64,000 bases of DNA. Origin: Paenibacillus montaniterrae. GTDB taxonomy: Bacteria > Bacillota > Bacilli > Paenibacillales > Paenibacillaceae. Each line of letters starts with the position of its first letter. Position 1 is the first letter of the stretch. Where the stretch lies: positions 558,001-622,000 of the forward strand of contig NZ_BOSE01000001.1 of assembly GCF_018403185.1 (NCBI RefSeq), in the 5' to 3' direction. The translations under genes were made by a program, and so were the position numbers. Below are positions 36,800 to 46,356 of the stretch, in pieces. The notes below the pieces were generated by a model, which had not been told where the DNA came from, searched no databases, and worked only from the letters and a program-made list of their open reading frames with translations.

Positions 36800-36845
36800 C
36801 TTTAATTCGACTTATTTGGGCTTTTTGAACTTCCTCTTATATTAG
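36800..36845. repeat. Fragment of a related short repeat
   Basis: GGGCTTTTTGAACTTCCTCT, comparable with TTTTTAAACTTCATTGAAAG at 2.6 kb and with the fragment at 33.6 kb. It lies at the 3' end of the Fpg-like gene. Confidence 0.45.
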
Positions 36846-37654
36846 CTTAATTGCTGGCGTGTTGGACAGATGTAGCATTTTTGCTTGGCAACGGTAATCA
36901 GCTCAACTGGCTCAGTCGTATCCAATGCATAGTCGCCTTCGCGTCCGTAAACCGCAAGCTGATCGGAATAGCTGCCCGTCAAGCTATCCTGCGCATAAAG
37001 CGGCTGTATGCGTATTCCCCCGTCCGAAATCGCAGCCTTTAAAATGTTGCGAATTGCCTCATACAGCTGCTCTCCTTCTTCCGTACTCAAGCTGTTCGCT
37101 TTGCGCGCTGGATGAAGATTGGCCGCATACAAAATCTCATCACTGTATACCGCACCAATTCCCGAAACGACCGTGGCGTCAAGCAAAAAGGTTTTTAGCG
37201 AGCTGCGCTTTTTGCCTAGCTGGCCCAGCAAATAGCTCTGGGTAAAACGCTTGTCAAGCGGATCTGGCGCACACCCTCTAAGCAGCTCTTCCACCTCGCG
37301 TACGGTCAACAATTGTACGGCCTGCTCAGGCAGCTTGCCAAACGCCATATAGCGATCTCCAAGCTCTAGAACTAGAGCAGAGCCTGATTTCAAGCGTTCC
37401 CCTGCTTCTCCGCCGTAGAAGGTGGAGTCATGATCAAAATAAATAAGAAGCCGCTTGCCAGTGTCAAGATGCAGCACAAGATGCCCTGCGCGCCGCTCGA
37501 CAAACCAGATGGTTGCTCCTTGAAGCTCTTCGCACAGCTTCGCTTTTTTGCCTGTTATTGCTTTCGTATTGCATATTACTTTTGTTATTGTAGCTCCTGC
37601 ATATTTTTCAGCCATTATCGCTTTTATCACTTCAAGTTCCGGTAATTCGTACAT
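36842..37654 (-). CDS. Fpg/Nei-family protein lacking key catalytic residues
   Basis: 270 aa, length as in Fpg. The N-terminus is MYELPELEVIKAIM where Fpg has MPELPEVE: the nucleophilic proline is replaced by tyrosine, while the glutamate is kept. The H2TH region is clear (LLDATVVSGIGAVYSDEILYAANLHP), but the usual GIGNIYADE asparagine is alanine and the catalytic RRGKYL lysine is glycine (RRAGHLVL). The C-terminal zinc finger has only two cysteines (KCYICPTRQ) of four. It may bind damaged DNA without lyase activity, or act by another chemistry. Gene order places it near the MrfAB operon. Confidence 0.8.
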   Translation of the reverse strand: MYELPELEVIKAIMAEKYAGATITKVICNTKAITGKKAKLCEELQGATIWFVERRAGHLVLHLDTGKRLLIYFDHDSTFYGGEAGERLKSGSALVLELGDRYMAFGKLPEQAVQLLTVREVEELLRGCAPDPLDKRFTQSYLLGQLGKKRSSLKTFLLDATVVSGIGAVYSDEILYAANLHPARKANSLSTEEGEQLYEAIRNILKAAISDGGIRIQPLYAQDSLTGSYSDQLAVYGREGDYALDTTEPVELITVAKQKCYICPTRQQLS

Positions 37655-37749
37655 TACTTGTGCCTCCTATATGTCTTGACTCCAGGTTGGTTCGTAAAGG
37701 GGATTAAATGAATTAGCATCCTTTATCCATTTGATAGATAAGTTCAATT

Positions 37750-38556
37750 TTACTGTTGCTTGTTCAATGCTTTTCTTAGCTCATGCAGATCGGCATAAAC
37801 ATAGGTTGGTTCGCATTCAGCTTGCTCTCTATAGTATGAATAATTATCAGGCGTTGTAATACCAGTATAAAGCAGCGCAGTATGACAGCCAGCTTCTTGA
37901 CCGGAGCGGATATCAGTCAGCATGTTGTCCCCGATAATTAGCGCATCCTCCGCGTCGCAGTCCAGCTGGTCAAGCGCATATTGAATTAAGATGCGCGACG
38001 GCTTTCCGATTATGACCGGCTGCTTGCCGCTTGCTGCCTGCAGCATGGCTCCGATTGAGCCGGCGCCAGGGATTAGTCCATCGCTTGTAGGCAGCAGCAA
38101 ATCGGGATTGGTCATAATAAATTGCGCACCAGCACGAATAGCCTGCACAGCACGCTTCCCTTTTTCATAAGTGTATTCACGATCTATCCCTTGCACAACC
38201 ACTGTTGGCTGTTCTTCAACAATTTCCAGCGCTTGGCCTGTTAAAGCCTGGCGCAGTCCATGCTCGCCAATCACCATCGCTTTTGCCTCAGGATCATTAT
38301 TCGCAATGTAGTAGGCCGTTGCCTGTGCCGAGGTGCAAATATCGGCAGCATCCGCAGCAATCCCCATACGAGTCAGGCGCTCTGCAACCTGCTCTGGAGT
38401 AGCCGAAGAATTGTTCGTCACGAAGCGGTAGCTCCACTGCTGCTCACGCAAGCTTTGAATAAGCAAATTTGCGCCATCAATCGGAATTTCTCCATGGTAC
38501 ATTGTGCCATCAAGATCAATTAATAATGCTTTATAGCGTTCATGCAAAGCGATCAT
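37750..38556 (-). CDS. HAD-IIA phosphatase (NagD/YutF-like)
   Basis: 268 aa. Motif I ALLIDLDGTMYHGEIP, motif II RFVTNNSSATPEQVAERL, the cap domain, motif III lysine in VIIGKPSRILI and motif IV ALIIGDNMLTDIRSGQEAG. The order of motifs and the size match the NagD/p-nitrophenylphosphatase subfamily, which includes B. subtilis YutF. It dephosphorylates small phosphoesters in the cytosol; the true substrate is unknown. Confidence 0.93.
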   Translation of the reverse strand: MIALHERYKALLIDLDGTMYHGEIPIDGANLLIQSLREQQWSYRFVTNNSSATPEQVAERLTRMGIAADAADICTSAQATAYYIANNDPEAKAMVIGEHGLRQALTGQALEIVEEQPTVVVQGIDREYTYEKGKRAVQAIRAGAQFIMTNPDLLLPTSDGLIPGAGSIGAMLQAASGKQPVIIGKPSRILIQYALDQLDCDAEDALIIGDNMLTDIRSGQEAGCHTALLYTGITTPDNYSYYREQAECEPTYVYADLHELRKALNKQQ

Positions 38557-38722
38557 TGTTGTTCAGTCTCCCATTATATGAATCAAAGCGCAAAACTGCG
38601 ATTCATTCTGTTCATTTTAATGTGCTGTATCGTTTTTATAATTTTGTTATACAGATAGTCTACCAGAAACGAGTTCTTATTCAATAGTTTAATTTTGTTT
38701 CCCTGTTCCACATTATATATGT
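38557..38722. other. Short intergenic stretch
   Basis: About 165 bp, rather AT-rich, with no ORF that has a ribosome-binding site and no clear terminator. Confidence 0.35.
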
Positions 38723-40228
38723 CTATGCAGTGCCGCGGCACTTCTTTTTTAAACGATTTAGCCGCTTCTCCAGCTGTTCCAGCTCTTTTTGCTGCTGTTG
38801 AGCTGAGCGGCGGCCGCCGGGCCTTATTTCCCGCAAACGCTCGTATGCAGTTTCTGCATAAGCGAGTGCTTGCTCAAGCTGCTTTGCTTTATGCTCGTAG
38901 TACATCGACAGCTCGATCGCCGCTTCCACCTGATCATGTGTTGTCCAAATGCTTTCCGTATCGACAACTCTTTGCCAAAGCTGCAGCGCACGCTCCATAT
39001 TTTGCATGCGTTTATCTCGCATCGCGAGCAGCATTAGCGTTTGCGTGCGCTGCTGCGGCACATGGACAGCCAGTTGAAACAGCTGCTCTGAGTATAGCTG
39101 GCAGCCCATCCGCTCCAGCCATAGACCGGTACGCACCATTTCTTCAGGCTCATTGGGCTGCTGCACGATGCTTTTCACATCACGATTGCTCAATAAATGT
39201 CCAAAGCGAATCGCCAGCGTGACAAGCGAGAGCATATCAATTTCATTATGCCGATATACATCCTCCAGCAAGCCGGGATCACCACTATTCAAATATTGAA
39301 AGTAACGCGCCGGCGCTTCTGCGCCAGGCAAATCGTCGATCCTTACAATGCCAAGCCTCATTTTTTCAATATGGCTTAATTTACATGACTCGAGGGTATT
39401 GCGCCAAATTGCGCGAGAAGGATGCAGCAAATCAATATGGAGCGGCTCCCAGATCGTCTGACGCATGCCGTTCAATACATAACGGCTGTGCATAAGCGGC
39501 CAATCGAAGCTCTTTCCATTGTATGTAACAAGATGGGTAAAGCGAGCAGTCAGGCGATGCACATAGGCCAGCATCGCCCGCTCCTCTGCCGGGTGACGGA
39601 TAAGTGCCTGCTGTACCGTAAATCCGTCGTTTTCCCAGAAGGCAAGTCCAACCATAAAGGGCACATTGCCAGTACCACTGCCGAGTCCTGTCGTTTCCAA
39701 ATCAAGAAATAAAAACTGCGTTGGATCTGCTGAGGATTGCGGATGAAAGGCGTTCAAAAAGCTGCTGGCCTGCTGCCACTCGCCAAACGCATGCATGCCG
39801 ATAGCTTCCGTTCCGCAAGCGCGCAGAGAACGCAGCAAAAAGCTGCCAAATTCATTTTGTGCCAGCTGAACGGAGAGCTCCGCCCATTTCTCGGCAAAAG
39901 GCTCATCGGCTGGTAAAGCGCTCAGCTGCAGTTGCAGCAGCGATGCAGTGGATGAGCCGGCAGCTACAGCCTGCTCAGCAGGCGCAGTCTCGCTGGAGTG
40001 AGCCGTTGAATTTGCAGAGCACTCGAGTGTATCATTGTCTAGTCCAGTACCGCTGTGACCGATCGTCGGCTCGCATTCTGCCTGGTTAACAGACTGAGCT
40101 TCGACAGGCTTGTCTGCTTGCTGACTATCAGACTGCGAACTAGCAGCTCTATCTTCAGCATGGTTTGCGGGCTGAGCATCAACAGACTTACCTTGCAGGC
40201 GCCGCAGCCGATTCCGCAGCATATTCAT
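38723..40228 (-). CDS. mrfB: MrfB (YprB) exonuclease, mitomycin repair
   Basis: 501 aa. The first ~100 residues are low-complexity (Gln, Ala, Ser). The RNase H-like DEDD exonuclease domain runs from about 170 to 350: FLDLETTGLGSGTGNVPFM, VTYNGKSFDWPLMHSRY and HNEIDMLSLVTLAI. The C-terminal third is helical with TPR-like repeats (RALQLWQRVV, LEQALAYAETAYERL). In B. subtilis MrfB acts with the helicase MrfA to excise mitomycin C adducts outside the UvrABC pathway. Its gene is 27 nt downstream of mrfA here, in the same order. Confidence 0.92.
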   Translation of the reverse strand: MNMLRNRLRRLQGKSVDAQPANHAEDRAASSQSDSQQADKPVEAQSVNQAECEPTIGHSGTGLDNDTLECSANSTAHSSETAPAEQAVAAGSSTASLLQLQLSALPADEPFAEKWAELSVQLAQNEFGSFLLRSLRACGTEAIGMHAFGEWQQASSFLNAFHPQSSADPTQFLFLDLETTGLGSGTGNVPFMVGLAFWENDGFTVQQALIRHPAEERAMLAYVHRLTARFTHLVTYNGKSFDWPLMHSRYVLNGMRQTIWEPLHIDLLHPSRAIWRNTLESCKLSHIEKMRLGIVRIDDLPGAEAPARYFQYLNSGDPGLLEDVYRHNEIDMLSLVTLAIRFGHLLSNRDVKSIVQQPNEPEEMVRTGLWLERMGCQLYSEQLFQLAVHVPQQRTQTLMLLAMRDKRMQNMERALQLWQRVVDTESIWTTHDQVEAAIELSMYYEHKAKQLEQALAYAETAYERLREIRPGGRRSAQQQQKELEQLEKRLNRLKKKCRGTA

Positions 40229-40255
40229 CAGCGATTCCTCCTTCGTTATAAAATC

Positions 40256-42538
40256 TTAGTCTAGCTTCATCGTAAGCAGCTGCAGCGCCGTTTGCTTGCC
40301 CCATATGCCGACTTCCTCCAACGGCCCGACACAAGCGGGGCAGCCGCTGACACAGCCGCACTGCCTAATGAGCTGCTCGGCATTTTGCAGTAACGTATTA
40401 TGAATCTCATATAAACGCTTGCTTAAGCCTATTCCGCCTGGATAGCGATCATAGAAAAAGATCGTCGGCTTGCCGGAATGAACAGCTTTAACCTGCGGTA
40501 CAACCCGGATGTCGAACGGGTCGCACATAAGATAAAGCGGGGCAATATTGCTGAGCACATTGGCAAGTCCCATCAATGCCGACTGCATCTGCTCCTTCGT
40601 TAACGATGCTGCAAGCTGATCGGAAAAGGTGAACCAATAGCTCGCCGTGTGCAGCTCCTCTTCGGGCAAGTGAATCGGCCCTGAGCCGATATTTTCATGG
40701 GTGCGCAAGCGGATTTTTTTGAAAATAGTGGGCTGCGCATTTACGGTAACCTCGCCATAGCACTGCTCCAAATGTCCGAAGCTCTTTTGCTTGTCGACAT
40801 GCAGCACCTTCAATTCAACTGCCAGATTGGCATCGGTATAGTAATCGACGTCCACCTCGCGCACATAGGCCTTCTTCTCTTCATAGTCGAGCTTTTCCAC
40901 CTGATACTGCACGCCTTCATGTATGTAAATCGCTTCTTCATGAATTAACGTCGGGGCGCTAAAGCGATCCACCTCGCCAATCACCTTGTTGCGATTGCTA
41001 ATATCAATGATGACGAAATTTTCACTCGCTGCACTGCGCAAGGAAATGTTATGCGCCGGAAAGGACTGCTCCATCCAATACCATGTATCGCCGACATGAT
41101 GCACAACCTTTTCCTCCGTTAAAAACTCCATCATATCCTCAAGACGCTCCGCGCCAAACTGCTCGCCGCGCTTAAAAGGCAGCTCGTAGGCCGCGCATTT
41201 GACATGGTCGATCAAAATCAATAAATTATCCGGATCGATCAGCGCTTGCTCGGGCGGGCGATTGAAAAAGTAATCAGGGTTCTGGATCATATACTGATCG
41301 AGCGGGCTGCTGCTGGCCACGAGAAAGGTGACAGAAATTTCGTTGCGTCTCCCCGCCCGGCCTGACTGCTGCCAAGTGCTTGCAATTGTGCCAGGATAAC
41401 CGTTGAGGACACAAGCCTGCAGCTGGCCAATATCTATGCCAAGCTCAAGCGCGTTCGTGCTGACAACCGCTTTAATCTCGCCCGATCTTAAGCCGCGCTC
41501 GATCTCTCTTCTCAGCTTCGGCAAATAACCACCGCGATAGCCGCGAATCGTGCCATCATTAACCTTATGCTCAGTCAGCTCCTGCAAATAGGTAAGCAGC
41601 AGCTCAACACGCACCCGGCTGCGCGCGAACACAATCGTTTGCAGCCCTTGCTTGATCAGTGCGCTGGCAAGCTTTTTCGTTTCGATGACGCTGCTTCTTC
41701 TAATGCCCAGCTGCTGATTAACGACTGGCGGATTGTAAAATATAAAATGCTTCTCGCCCGCTGGAGCGCCGTTATTGTCGATAACATGCACCGGCTTGCC
41801 AATCAAACGCGATGCATGCTCGCCAGGATTTTCAATTGTTGCAGAAGCGCACAAAAACTGTGGATTGGAGCCATAAAACTGGCAAATCCGCAGCAGTCGG
41901 CGCAGCACGTTGGCTACATGCGAGCCAAATACGCCACGATAGGCATGCACTTCATCTATTACAATAAATTTAATATTTTCAAATAAGCGCACCCATTTCG
42001 TATGATGCGGCAAAATAGCTGAATGCAGCATATCCGGATTCGTGACCACGATATGTCCTGCATTGCGAATCGCCGTGCGAATGCTTGGCGCCGTATCGCC
42101 ATCGTAGGTATGCGTCTTTAAATCACAGTCCATCAGGTCGGCAAATTGCTGCAGCTCAGCAACCTGATCCTGCGCCAGCGCCTTCGTCGGAAATAAATAA
42201 AGTGCGCGCGCTTCCGGATTGTTGGTGATCTCCTGCAGCACCGGCAAATTGTAGCAGAGGGTTTTGCCGGAAGCAGTTGGCGTAACGGTTACAACATGCG
42301 CACCTTGCGCAGCAGCAGCAAAAGCTTCTGCCTGATGACTGTACAGCTTGTCAATCCCTTTTGCCTGCAAGGCTCCCTTAAGCTCAGGGTGCAGCTGCTG
42401 CGGAAGCGGCGCATAAACAGCTTCGCGCGGCGGAATTGTTCGCCACTCCGTTACATTCTCCATAATCTCCTTTTGCTGCTTCAGGCTTTCCAGCCATTCG
42501 CTCATATTTCTCGCTTTTCCCGTCCATTCGTTCATCAT
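40256..42538 (-). CDS. mrfA: MrfA (YprA) DEAD/DEAH-box helicase, mitomycin repair
   Basis: 760 aa from the ATG at 42538 (MMNEWTGKARN), placed after AGAGGAGAG; a longer frame to 42559 includes that site. Walker A VTPTASGKTLCYNLPVL, DEVH box in FIVIDEVHAYRGVFG, SATIENP, helicase C motifs STNALELGIDIG and QSGRAGRR. The C-terminal domain has four cysteines in RQCGCVSGCPACVGPLEE, a zinc-binding site typical of YprA. The N-terminal region is YprA-type. It unwinds DNA at mitomycin lesions for MrfB. A LexA-like box lies in its promoter. Confidence 0.95.
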   Translation of the reverse strand: MMNEWTGKARNMSEWLESLKQQKEIMENVTEWRTIPPREAVYAPLPQQLHPELKGALQAKGIDKLYSHQAEAFAAAAQGAHVVTVTPTASGKTLCYNLPVLQEITNNPEARALYLFPTKALAQDQVAELQQFADLMDCDLKTHTYDGDTAPSIRTAIRNAGHIVVTNPDMLHSAILPHHTKWVRLFENIKFIVIDEVHAYRGVFGSHVANVLRRLLRICQFYGSNPQFLCASATIENPGEHASRLIGKPVHVIDNNGAPAGEKHFIFYNPPVVNQQLGIRRSSVIETKKLASALIKQGLQTIVFARSRVRVELLLTYLQELTEHKVNDGTIRGYRGGYLPKLRREIERGLRSGEIKAVVSTNALELGIDIGQLQACVLNGYPGTIASTWQQSGRAGRRNEISVTFLVASSSPLDQYMIQNPDYFFNRPPEQALIDPDNLLILIDHVKCAAYELPFKRGEQFGAERLEDMMEFLTEEKVVHHVGDTWYWMEQSFPAHNISLRSAASENFVIIDISNRNKVIGEVDRFSAPTLIHEEAIYIHEGVQYQVEKLDYEEKKAYVREVDVDYYTDANLAVELKVLHVDKQKSFGHLEQCYGEVTVNAQPTIFKKIRLRTHENIGSGPIHLPEEELHTASYWFTFSDQLAASLTKEQMQSALMGLANVLSNIAPLYLMCDPFDIRVVPQVKAVHSGKPTIFFYDRYPGGIGLSKRLYEIHNTLLQNAEQLIRQCGCVSGCPACVGPLEEVGIWGKQTALQLLTMKLD

Positions 42539-42583
42539 TAAGCTCTCCTCTTTCACCATTCCGTAGCGATCTCCCTAACCTAT

Positions 42584-42612
42584 AGTGTATCGAATGCATG
42601 TTCGCAATTCAA
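42584..42612 (-). promoter_or_regulatory. Promoter of mrfAB
   Basis: On the minus strand TTGAAT (42607-42612), 17 bp, TACACT (42584-42589), 46 nt before the mrfA ATG. The spacer contains a near-perfect SOS box. Confidence 0.6.
42591..42604 (-). promoter_or_regulatory. Candidate LexA box of mrfAB
   Basis: CGAACATGCATTCG on the minus strand, one mismatch from CGAACRNRYGTTCG (A for G in the right half). It lies between -35 and -10, exactly as the boxes in the yneA and lexA promoters of this window. Confidence 0.55.
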
Positions 42613-42653
42613 TACTCTATTCTATTTCAGGTATGCACAGGACCGGTAAATCG

Positions 42654-42712
42654 TAAAAAAAGCGTAAAGGCCGCCAGCGCCGCATCGTGTTGATCGGAGC
42701 TGACAGCCTTTA
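42654..42712 (-). terminator. Terminator after metH
   Basis: On the minus strand AAAGGCTGTCAGC ... GCTGGCGGCCTTT (two G-T pairs), then ACGCTTTTTTT. It lies about 60 nt after the metH stop. Confidence 0.8.
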
Positions 42713-42771
42713 TTCCAGCAGCATTTAAGCAGCTTATAAGCAGCATTTAACTTGAATATGCCGCCGCTTTA

Positions 42772-45700
42772 TTACGCTTTATCTACATTAAAGTATTGCG
42801 CCTCAGGATGGGCAAACACCATCGCGGATACCGAAGCCTCTGGCTCCATCATAAAGCCTTCTGTAAGCTCTACGCCGATATCCTCCGGCTTCATCAATTC
42901 GAACAATGGCCCTTGATCCTCCAAATTCGGACAGGCCGGATAGCCGAACGATACGCGTATCCCTTGATAGCGCGCGCCAAAGCGCTGCTTCATCGTCATC
43001 TCAGGCGGATCTGGATAGCCGCATTGCTCGCGCATCATCTGATGGACTTTTTCAGCCAAGCCTTCTGCTGTTTCCAGAGCACAAGCCTGCAGCGCATGCG
43101 AGCGCAAATAATCGCCCTGATCCTTCCACACAGTGGACAGCTCGCGAATGCCGCGACCAGCCGTTACGACGAGGAAGCCAACATAGTCCATTACGCCGCT
43201 TTCAACAGATTTAAGATAGTCAGACAAGCACAGATACGGCTCGACCTGCTGGCGCGGGAAGGAGAACCGTTTTATTTCCTTCGTATGATCAGCAGGATCA
43301 TAAATGATGACGTCATTGCCAGATGACTGTGCCGGGAAGAAACGATACATCGCATTTGCCTCAAGGAAGCCCTCAACCATTCCTTCGCGGTAGATTTGAT
43401 CAATCATTTCCTTCAGCTGCACCGTTTTCTCATCGCCTGCTGCGAGTAATTTGTCGACCTGTCCCTTCACGCCAAGATGGTGGCCAAGCAGCATTTGCAT
43501 ATTGACGTATGGTAGCACTTGCCCTAGCGGAATGTTGCGCAAAATATGACGCTCTGTATCTGGCGGAGCAAAGACTGGCGCATCAGGTGAAATATTCGAT
43601 CGGACTGCTCGCGTCATGGCAGGCAGCTGCTTGCCGCCTTGATCCTCTGTGGCGAGCGCGATTCGCTGCTCGGCAATTTCCTTTTCCAGCTCCAGGCGCT
43701 GCTGCTCATTGGTTAATTTGTTAGCCAAATCAAGACCGTCCATCGCATCCTTGGCATAAACAACGAGCCCGTCGTATTCCGGCAAAATTCGTGTCCGCGT
43801 AAATTTGCGAGTCAGCGCTGCGCCGCCTACCATAATAGGCGCGTCAATGCCGGCATTGCGCAAATCCTGGGCCGTAATAACCATTTGCTGCGCCGATTTT
43901 ACGAGCAAGCCGGATAAGCCAATCGCATCCACCTTTTCCTCGCGGTATGCTTCGATAATGCGCTCAGGCGGTACTTTAATGCCCAAATTAATAATTTTGT
44001 AGCCATTGTTGGACAGTATAATTTCGACCAAATTTTTGCCGATATCATGCACATCGCCTTTAACGGTAGCGAGTATAATTTTACCCTTGGTCGAGGTTTC
44101 GGTTTTTTCCATAAACTGCTCGAGATGGCTGACGGAGGCCTTCATGACCTCAGCGCTTTGCAGCACCTCGGCTACAATCAGCTCGTTGTTGTTGAACAGT
44201 CTTCCGACCTCTTCCATCCCTTTCATTAGAGGGCCGTTAATGATGTCCAGCGGCGCATATTTCTCTCTTGCCAGCTCGAGATCGGCAATAAGTCCTTCCT
44301 TTGTTCCCTCCACAATATAGGAAGCCAAGCGCTCCTCCAGCGAAAGATTGGACAGCTTTTCTTTCTTTTCAACCTTTTTGTTGCGGAAGGCGGCAACGAA
44401 GGCTGCCAACGTATCATCATTCGTATTATAAATGAGCTGCTCAGCCAGCTCTCTTTCCTCAGCAGGAATAGAGGCATAACGCTCCAGCTTTTCCGTATTT
44501 ACAATCGCATAATCAAGCCCTGCTTTTGTCGCATGATATAGATAAACAGAATTGAGCACCTCACGTCCGGCATCAGGCAAGCCAAATGAGATGTTGCTCA
44601 AGCCCAAAATCGTTTTGGTGCGTGGATATTTCTCTTTAATCATCCGGATTCCTTCAAGCGTCTCCACGGCTGAGCCAATATATTGCGGATCACCGGAGCC
44701 GACCGGGAACATGTTCGGATCGAATATAATATCCTCTTCATTCACTCCATATTTGTTGACAAGCAAATCATAGGCGCGATCCGCCACTTCTAGCTTCGCC
44801 TGACGGGAAACCGCTTGACCGCGTTCATCAATCAAAATCATAACAACTGCTGCTCCGTACTTATGAATGAGCGGCACAATTTTTTCGAATTTGCTTTCTC
44901 CGTCTTCAAGGTTAATGGAGTTAATTAACGCTTTGCCCTGTGAATATTTCAAGCCCAGCTCGATAATATGATCGTACGTCGAATCGATCATGATCGGCGC
45001 TTTAATTTTTTTCATGACCTGCGGCAAAAAGTGATTAACGGCGTAAGCCTCGTCAATATCGGTGTCCTGCAGGTTAATATCGATAATATGCGCGCCATTT
45101 TTAACCTGCGCGCGCGCAATTTCAGACGCCTCGTCGAACTTTTCCTCTTTAATTAGCCGCTTAAACTTGCGCGAGCCAGAAATATTGGTCCGCTCGCCAA
45201 TCATAAGCGGACGATTGTCAGACTCAATAAATACAGTATCAATGCCCGATACAGCATCCGGATGATCGCCATTCGCCTCGCGCGGCGCATACTTGGCCAT
45301 AGTTTCCGCCATTGCTTTAATGTGCGCCGGCGTTGTGCCGCAGCAGCCGCCTGCAATATTTAGCCAGCCATTTTGCGCAAAATCTTCAAGCTTGCGTGCT
45401 AGCGACTCCGGACTTTCATGGTACTGTCCGTTTTCATCCGGCAGTCCCGCATTCGGATAGCAGGAAATTTTTGTTCTGGCAATGCCGCTTAGCGTACGGA
45501 TATGATCACGCATAAACTCCGGACCTGTCGCACAGTTTAAGCCGATGGAAATCGGCTGCAGATGCTCAAGCGAAATATAGAATGACTCAATTGTTTGCCC
45601 TGCAAGCGTAGTACCCATCGGTTCAATCGTACCTGAAATCATAATCGGCAGTGTTTTGCCTGTCGCTTCAAACGCATTGCGAACGCCGATGCTGCCCGCT

Positions 45701-46218
45701 TTTACATTGAGCGTATCCTGTGACGTTTCCAGCAGAATCGCATCGACCCCGCCTTCAATTAAAGCTACAGTCTGCTCAAAGTAGCTTTCTACCAGCTCAT
45801 CAAAGGTAACGCCGCCAGTAACTGACAGCGTCTTGGTCGTTGGACCAAGCGCTCCTGCGACGAAGCGCGGTTTGTCAGGCGTGCTATATTTATCTGCCGC
45901 ATCGCGCGCCAGCTTGGCTGCAGCAAGATTGATTTCTCTTGCTTTTTCCGGAATATCATATTCAGCCAATACGACGCTTGTTGCGCCAAAGGTATTCGTT
46001 TCAATAATGTCCGCTCCAGCTTCAAGATATTGCTCATGAATTTGCTGAATAATGTCAGGACGTGTTAACACTAGCATCTCATTGCAGCCGTCTAGCTCAG
46101 CTCCGCCAAAGTCTTCCTCGGTCAAATCGGCTTGCTGAATCATCGTGCCCATCGCACCGTCTAAAATGAGAATGCGTTTTTCTAGCTGTTCTTGCAGCTT
46201 ACTGGTTGCCACATTCAT
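42772..46218 (-). CDS. metH: Cobalamin-dependent methionine synthase
   Basis: 1148 aa from the ATG at 46218 (MNVATSKLQEQ), or 1146 from the GTG two codons later, which is better spaced from GGAAGGGG. Homocysteine domain (about 1-320) with zinc cysteines in GLNCATG and GGCCGTTP; pterin-binding domain (about 340-620, GERTNISGSRKF); helical cap and B12 domain with the cobalt-ligand histidine in DVHDIGKNLVEIIL; C-terminal SAM activation domain (RVSFGYPACPNLEDQ). Uses methylcobalamin to methylate homocysteine. Single-gene unit, divergent from mtnD by about 140 bp. No B12 or SAM riboswitch fits in that gap. Confidence 0.96.
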   Translation of the reverse strand: MNVATSKLQEQLEKRILILDGAMGTMIQQADLTEEDFGGAELDGCNEMLVLTRPDIIQQIHEQYLEAGADIIETNTFGATSVVLAEYDIPEKAREINLAAAKLARDAADKYSTPDKPRFVAGALGPTTKTLSVTGGVTFDELVESYFEQTVALIEGGVDAILLETSQDTLNVKAGSIGVRNAFEATGKTLPIMISGTIEPMGTTLAGQTIESFYISLEHLQPISIGLNCATGPEFMRDHIRTLSGIARTKISCYPNAGLPDENGQYHESPESLARKLEDFAQNGWLNIAGGCCGTTPAHIKAMAETMAKYAPREANGDHPDAVSGIDTVFIESDNRPLMIGERTNISGSRKFKRLIKEEKFDEASEIARAQVKNGAHIIDINLQDTDIDEAYAVNHFLPQVMKKIKAPIMIDSTYDHIIELGLKYSQGKALINSINLEDGESKFEKIVPLIHKYGAAVVMILIDERGQAVSRQAKLEVADRAYDLLVNKYGVNEEDIIFDPNMFPVGSGDPQYIGSAVETLEGIRMIKEKYPRTKTILGLSNISFGLPDAGREVLNSVYLYHATKAGLDYAIVNTEKLERYASIPAEERELAEQLIYNTNDDTLAAFVAAFRNKKVEKKEKLSNLSLEERLASYIVEGTKEGLIADLELAREKYAPLDIINGPLMKGMEEVGRLFNNNELIVAEVLQSAEVMKASVSHLEQFMEKTETSTKGKIILATVKGDVHDIGKNLVEIILSNNGYKIINLGIKVPPERIIEAYREEKVDAIGLSGLLVKSAQQMVITAQDLRNAGIDAPIMVGGAALTRKFTRTRILPEYDGLVVYAKDAMDGLDLANKLTNEQQRLELEKEIAEQRIALATEDQGGKQLPAMTRAVRSNISPDAPVFAPPDTERHILRNIPLGQVLPYVNMQMLLGHHLGVKGQVDKLLAAGDEKTVQLKEMIDQIYREGMVEGFLEANAMYRFFPAQSSGNDVIIYDPADHTKEIKRFSFPRQQVEPYLCLSDYLKSVESGVMDYVGFLVVTAGRGIRELSTVWKDQGDYLRSHALQACALETAEGLAEKVHQMMREQCGYPDPPEMTMKQRFGARYQGIRVSFGYPACPNLEDQGPLFELMKPEDIGVELTEGFMMEPEASVSAMVFAHPEAQYFNVDKA

Positions 46219-46356
46219 TCCCCTTCCCCAAATCACTAGTTCAAATTTTAGCAGATCTTCACATAAGTTGAAAGGATTATAATCGACAAGTACTTTATAA
46301 TGATTTATAATGATTACTATAACAGTTTAATTCCTATTGGAAAAGGTGGAATATAG

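Noticed and set aside
38730..38745. GTGCCGCGGCAC with T run as a plus-strand terminator
   Set aside because: It lies inside the 3' end of mrfB (minus strand), so the T run is part of that gene's lysine codons.
46237..46356. Riboswitch before metH or mtnD
   Set aside because: Only about 120-140 bp between divergent starts, and no conserved B12, SAM or T-box core is visible.
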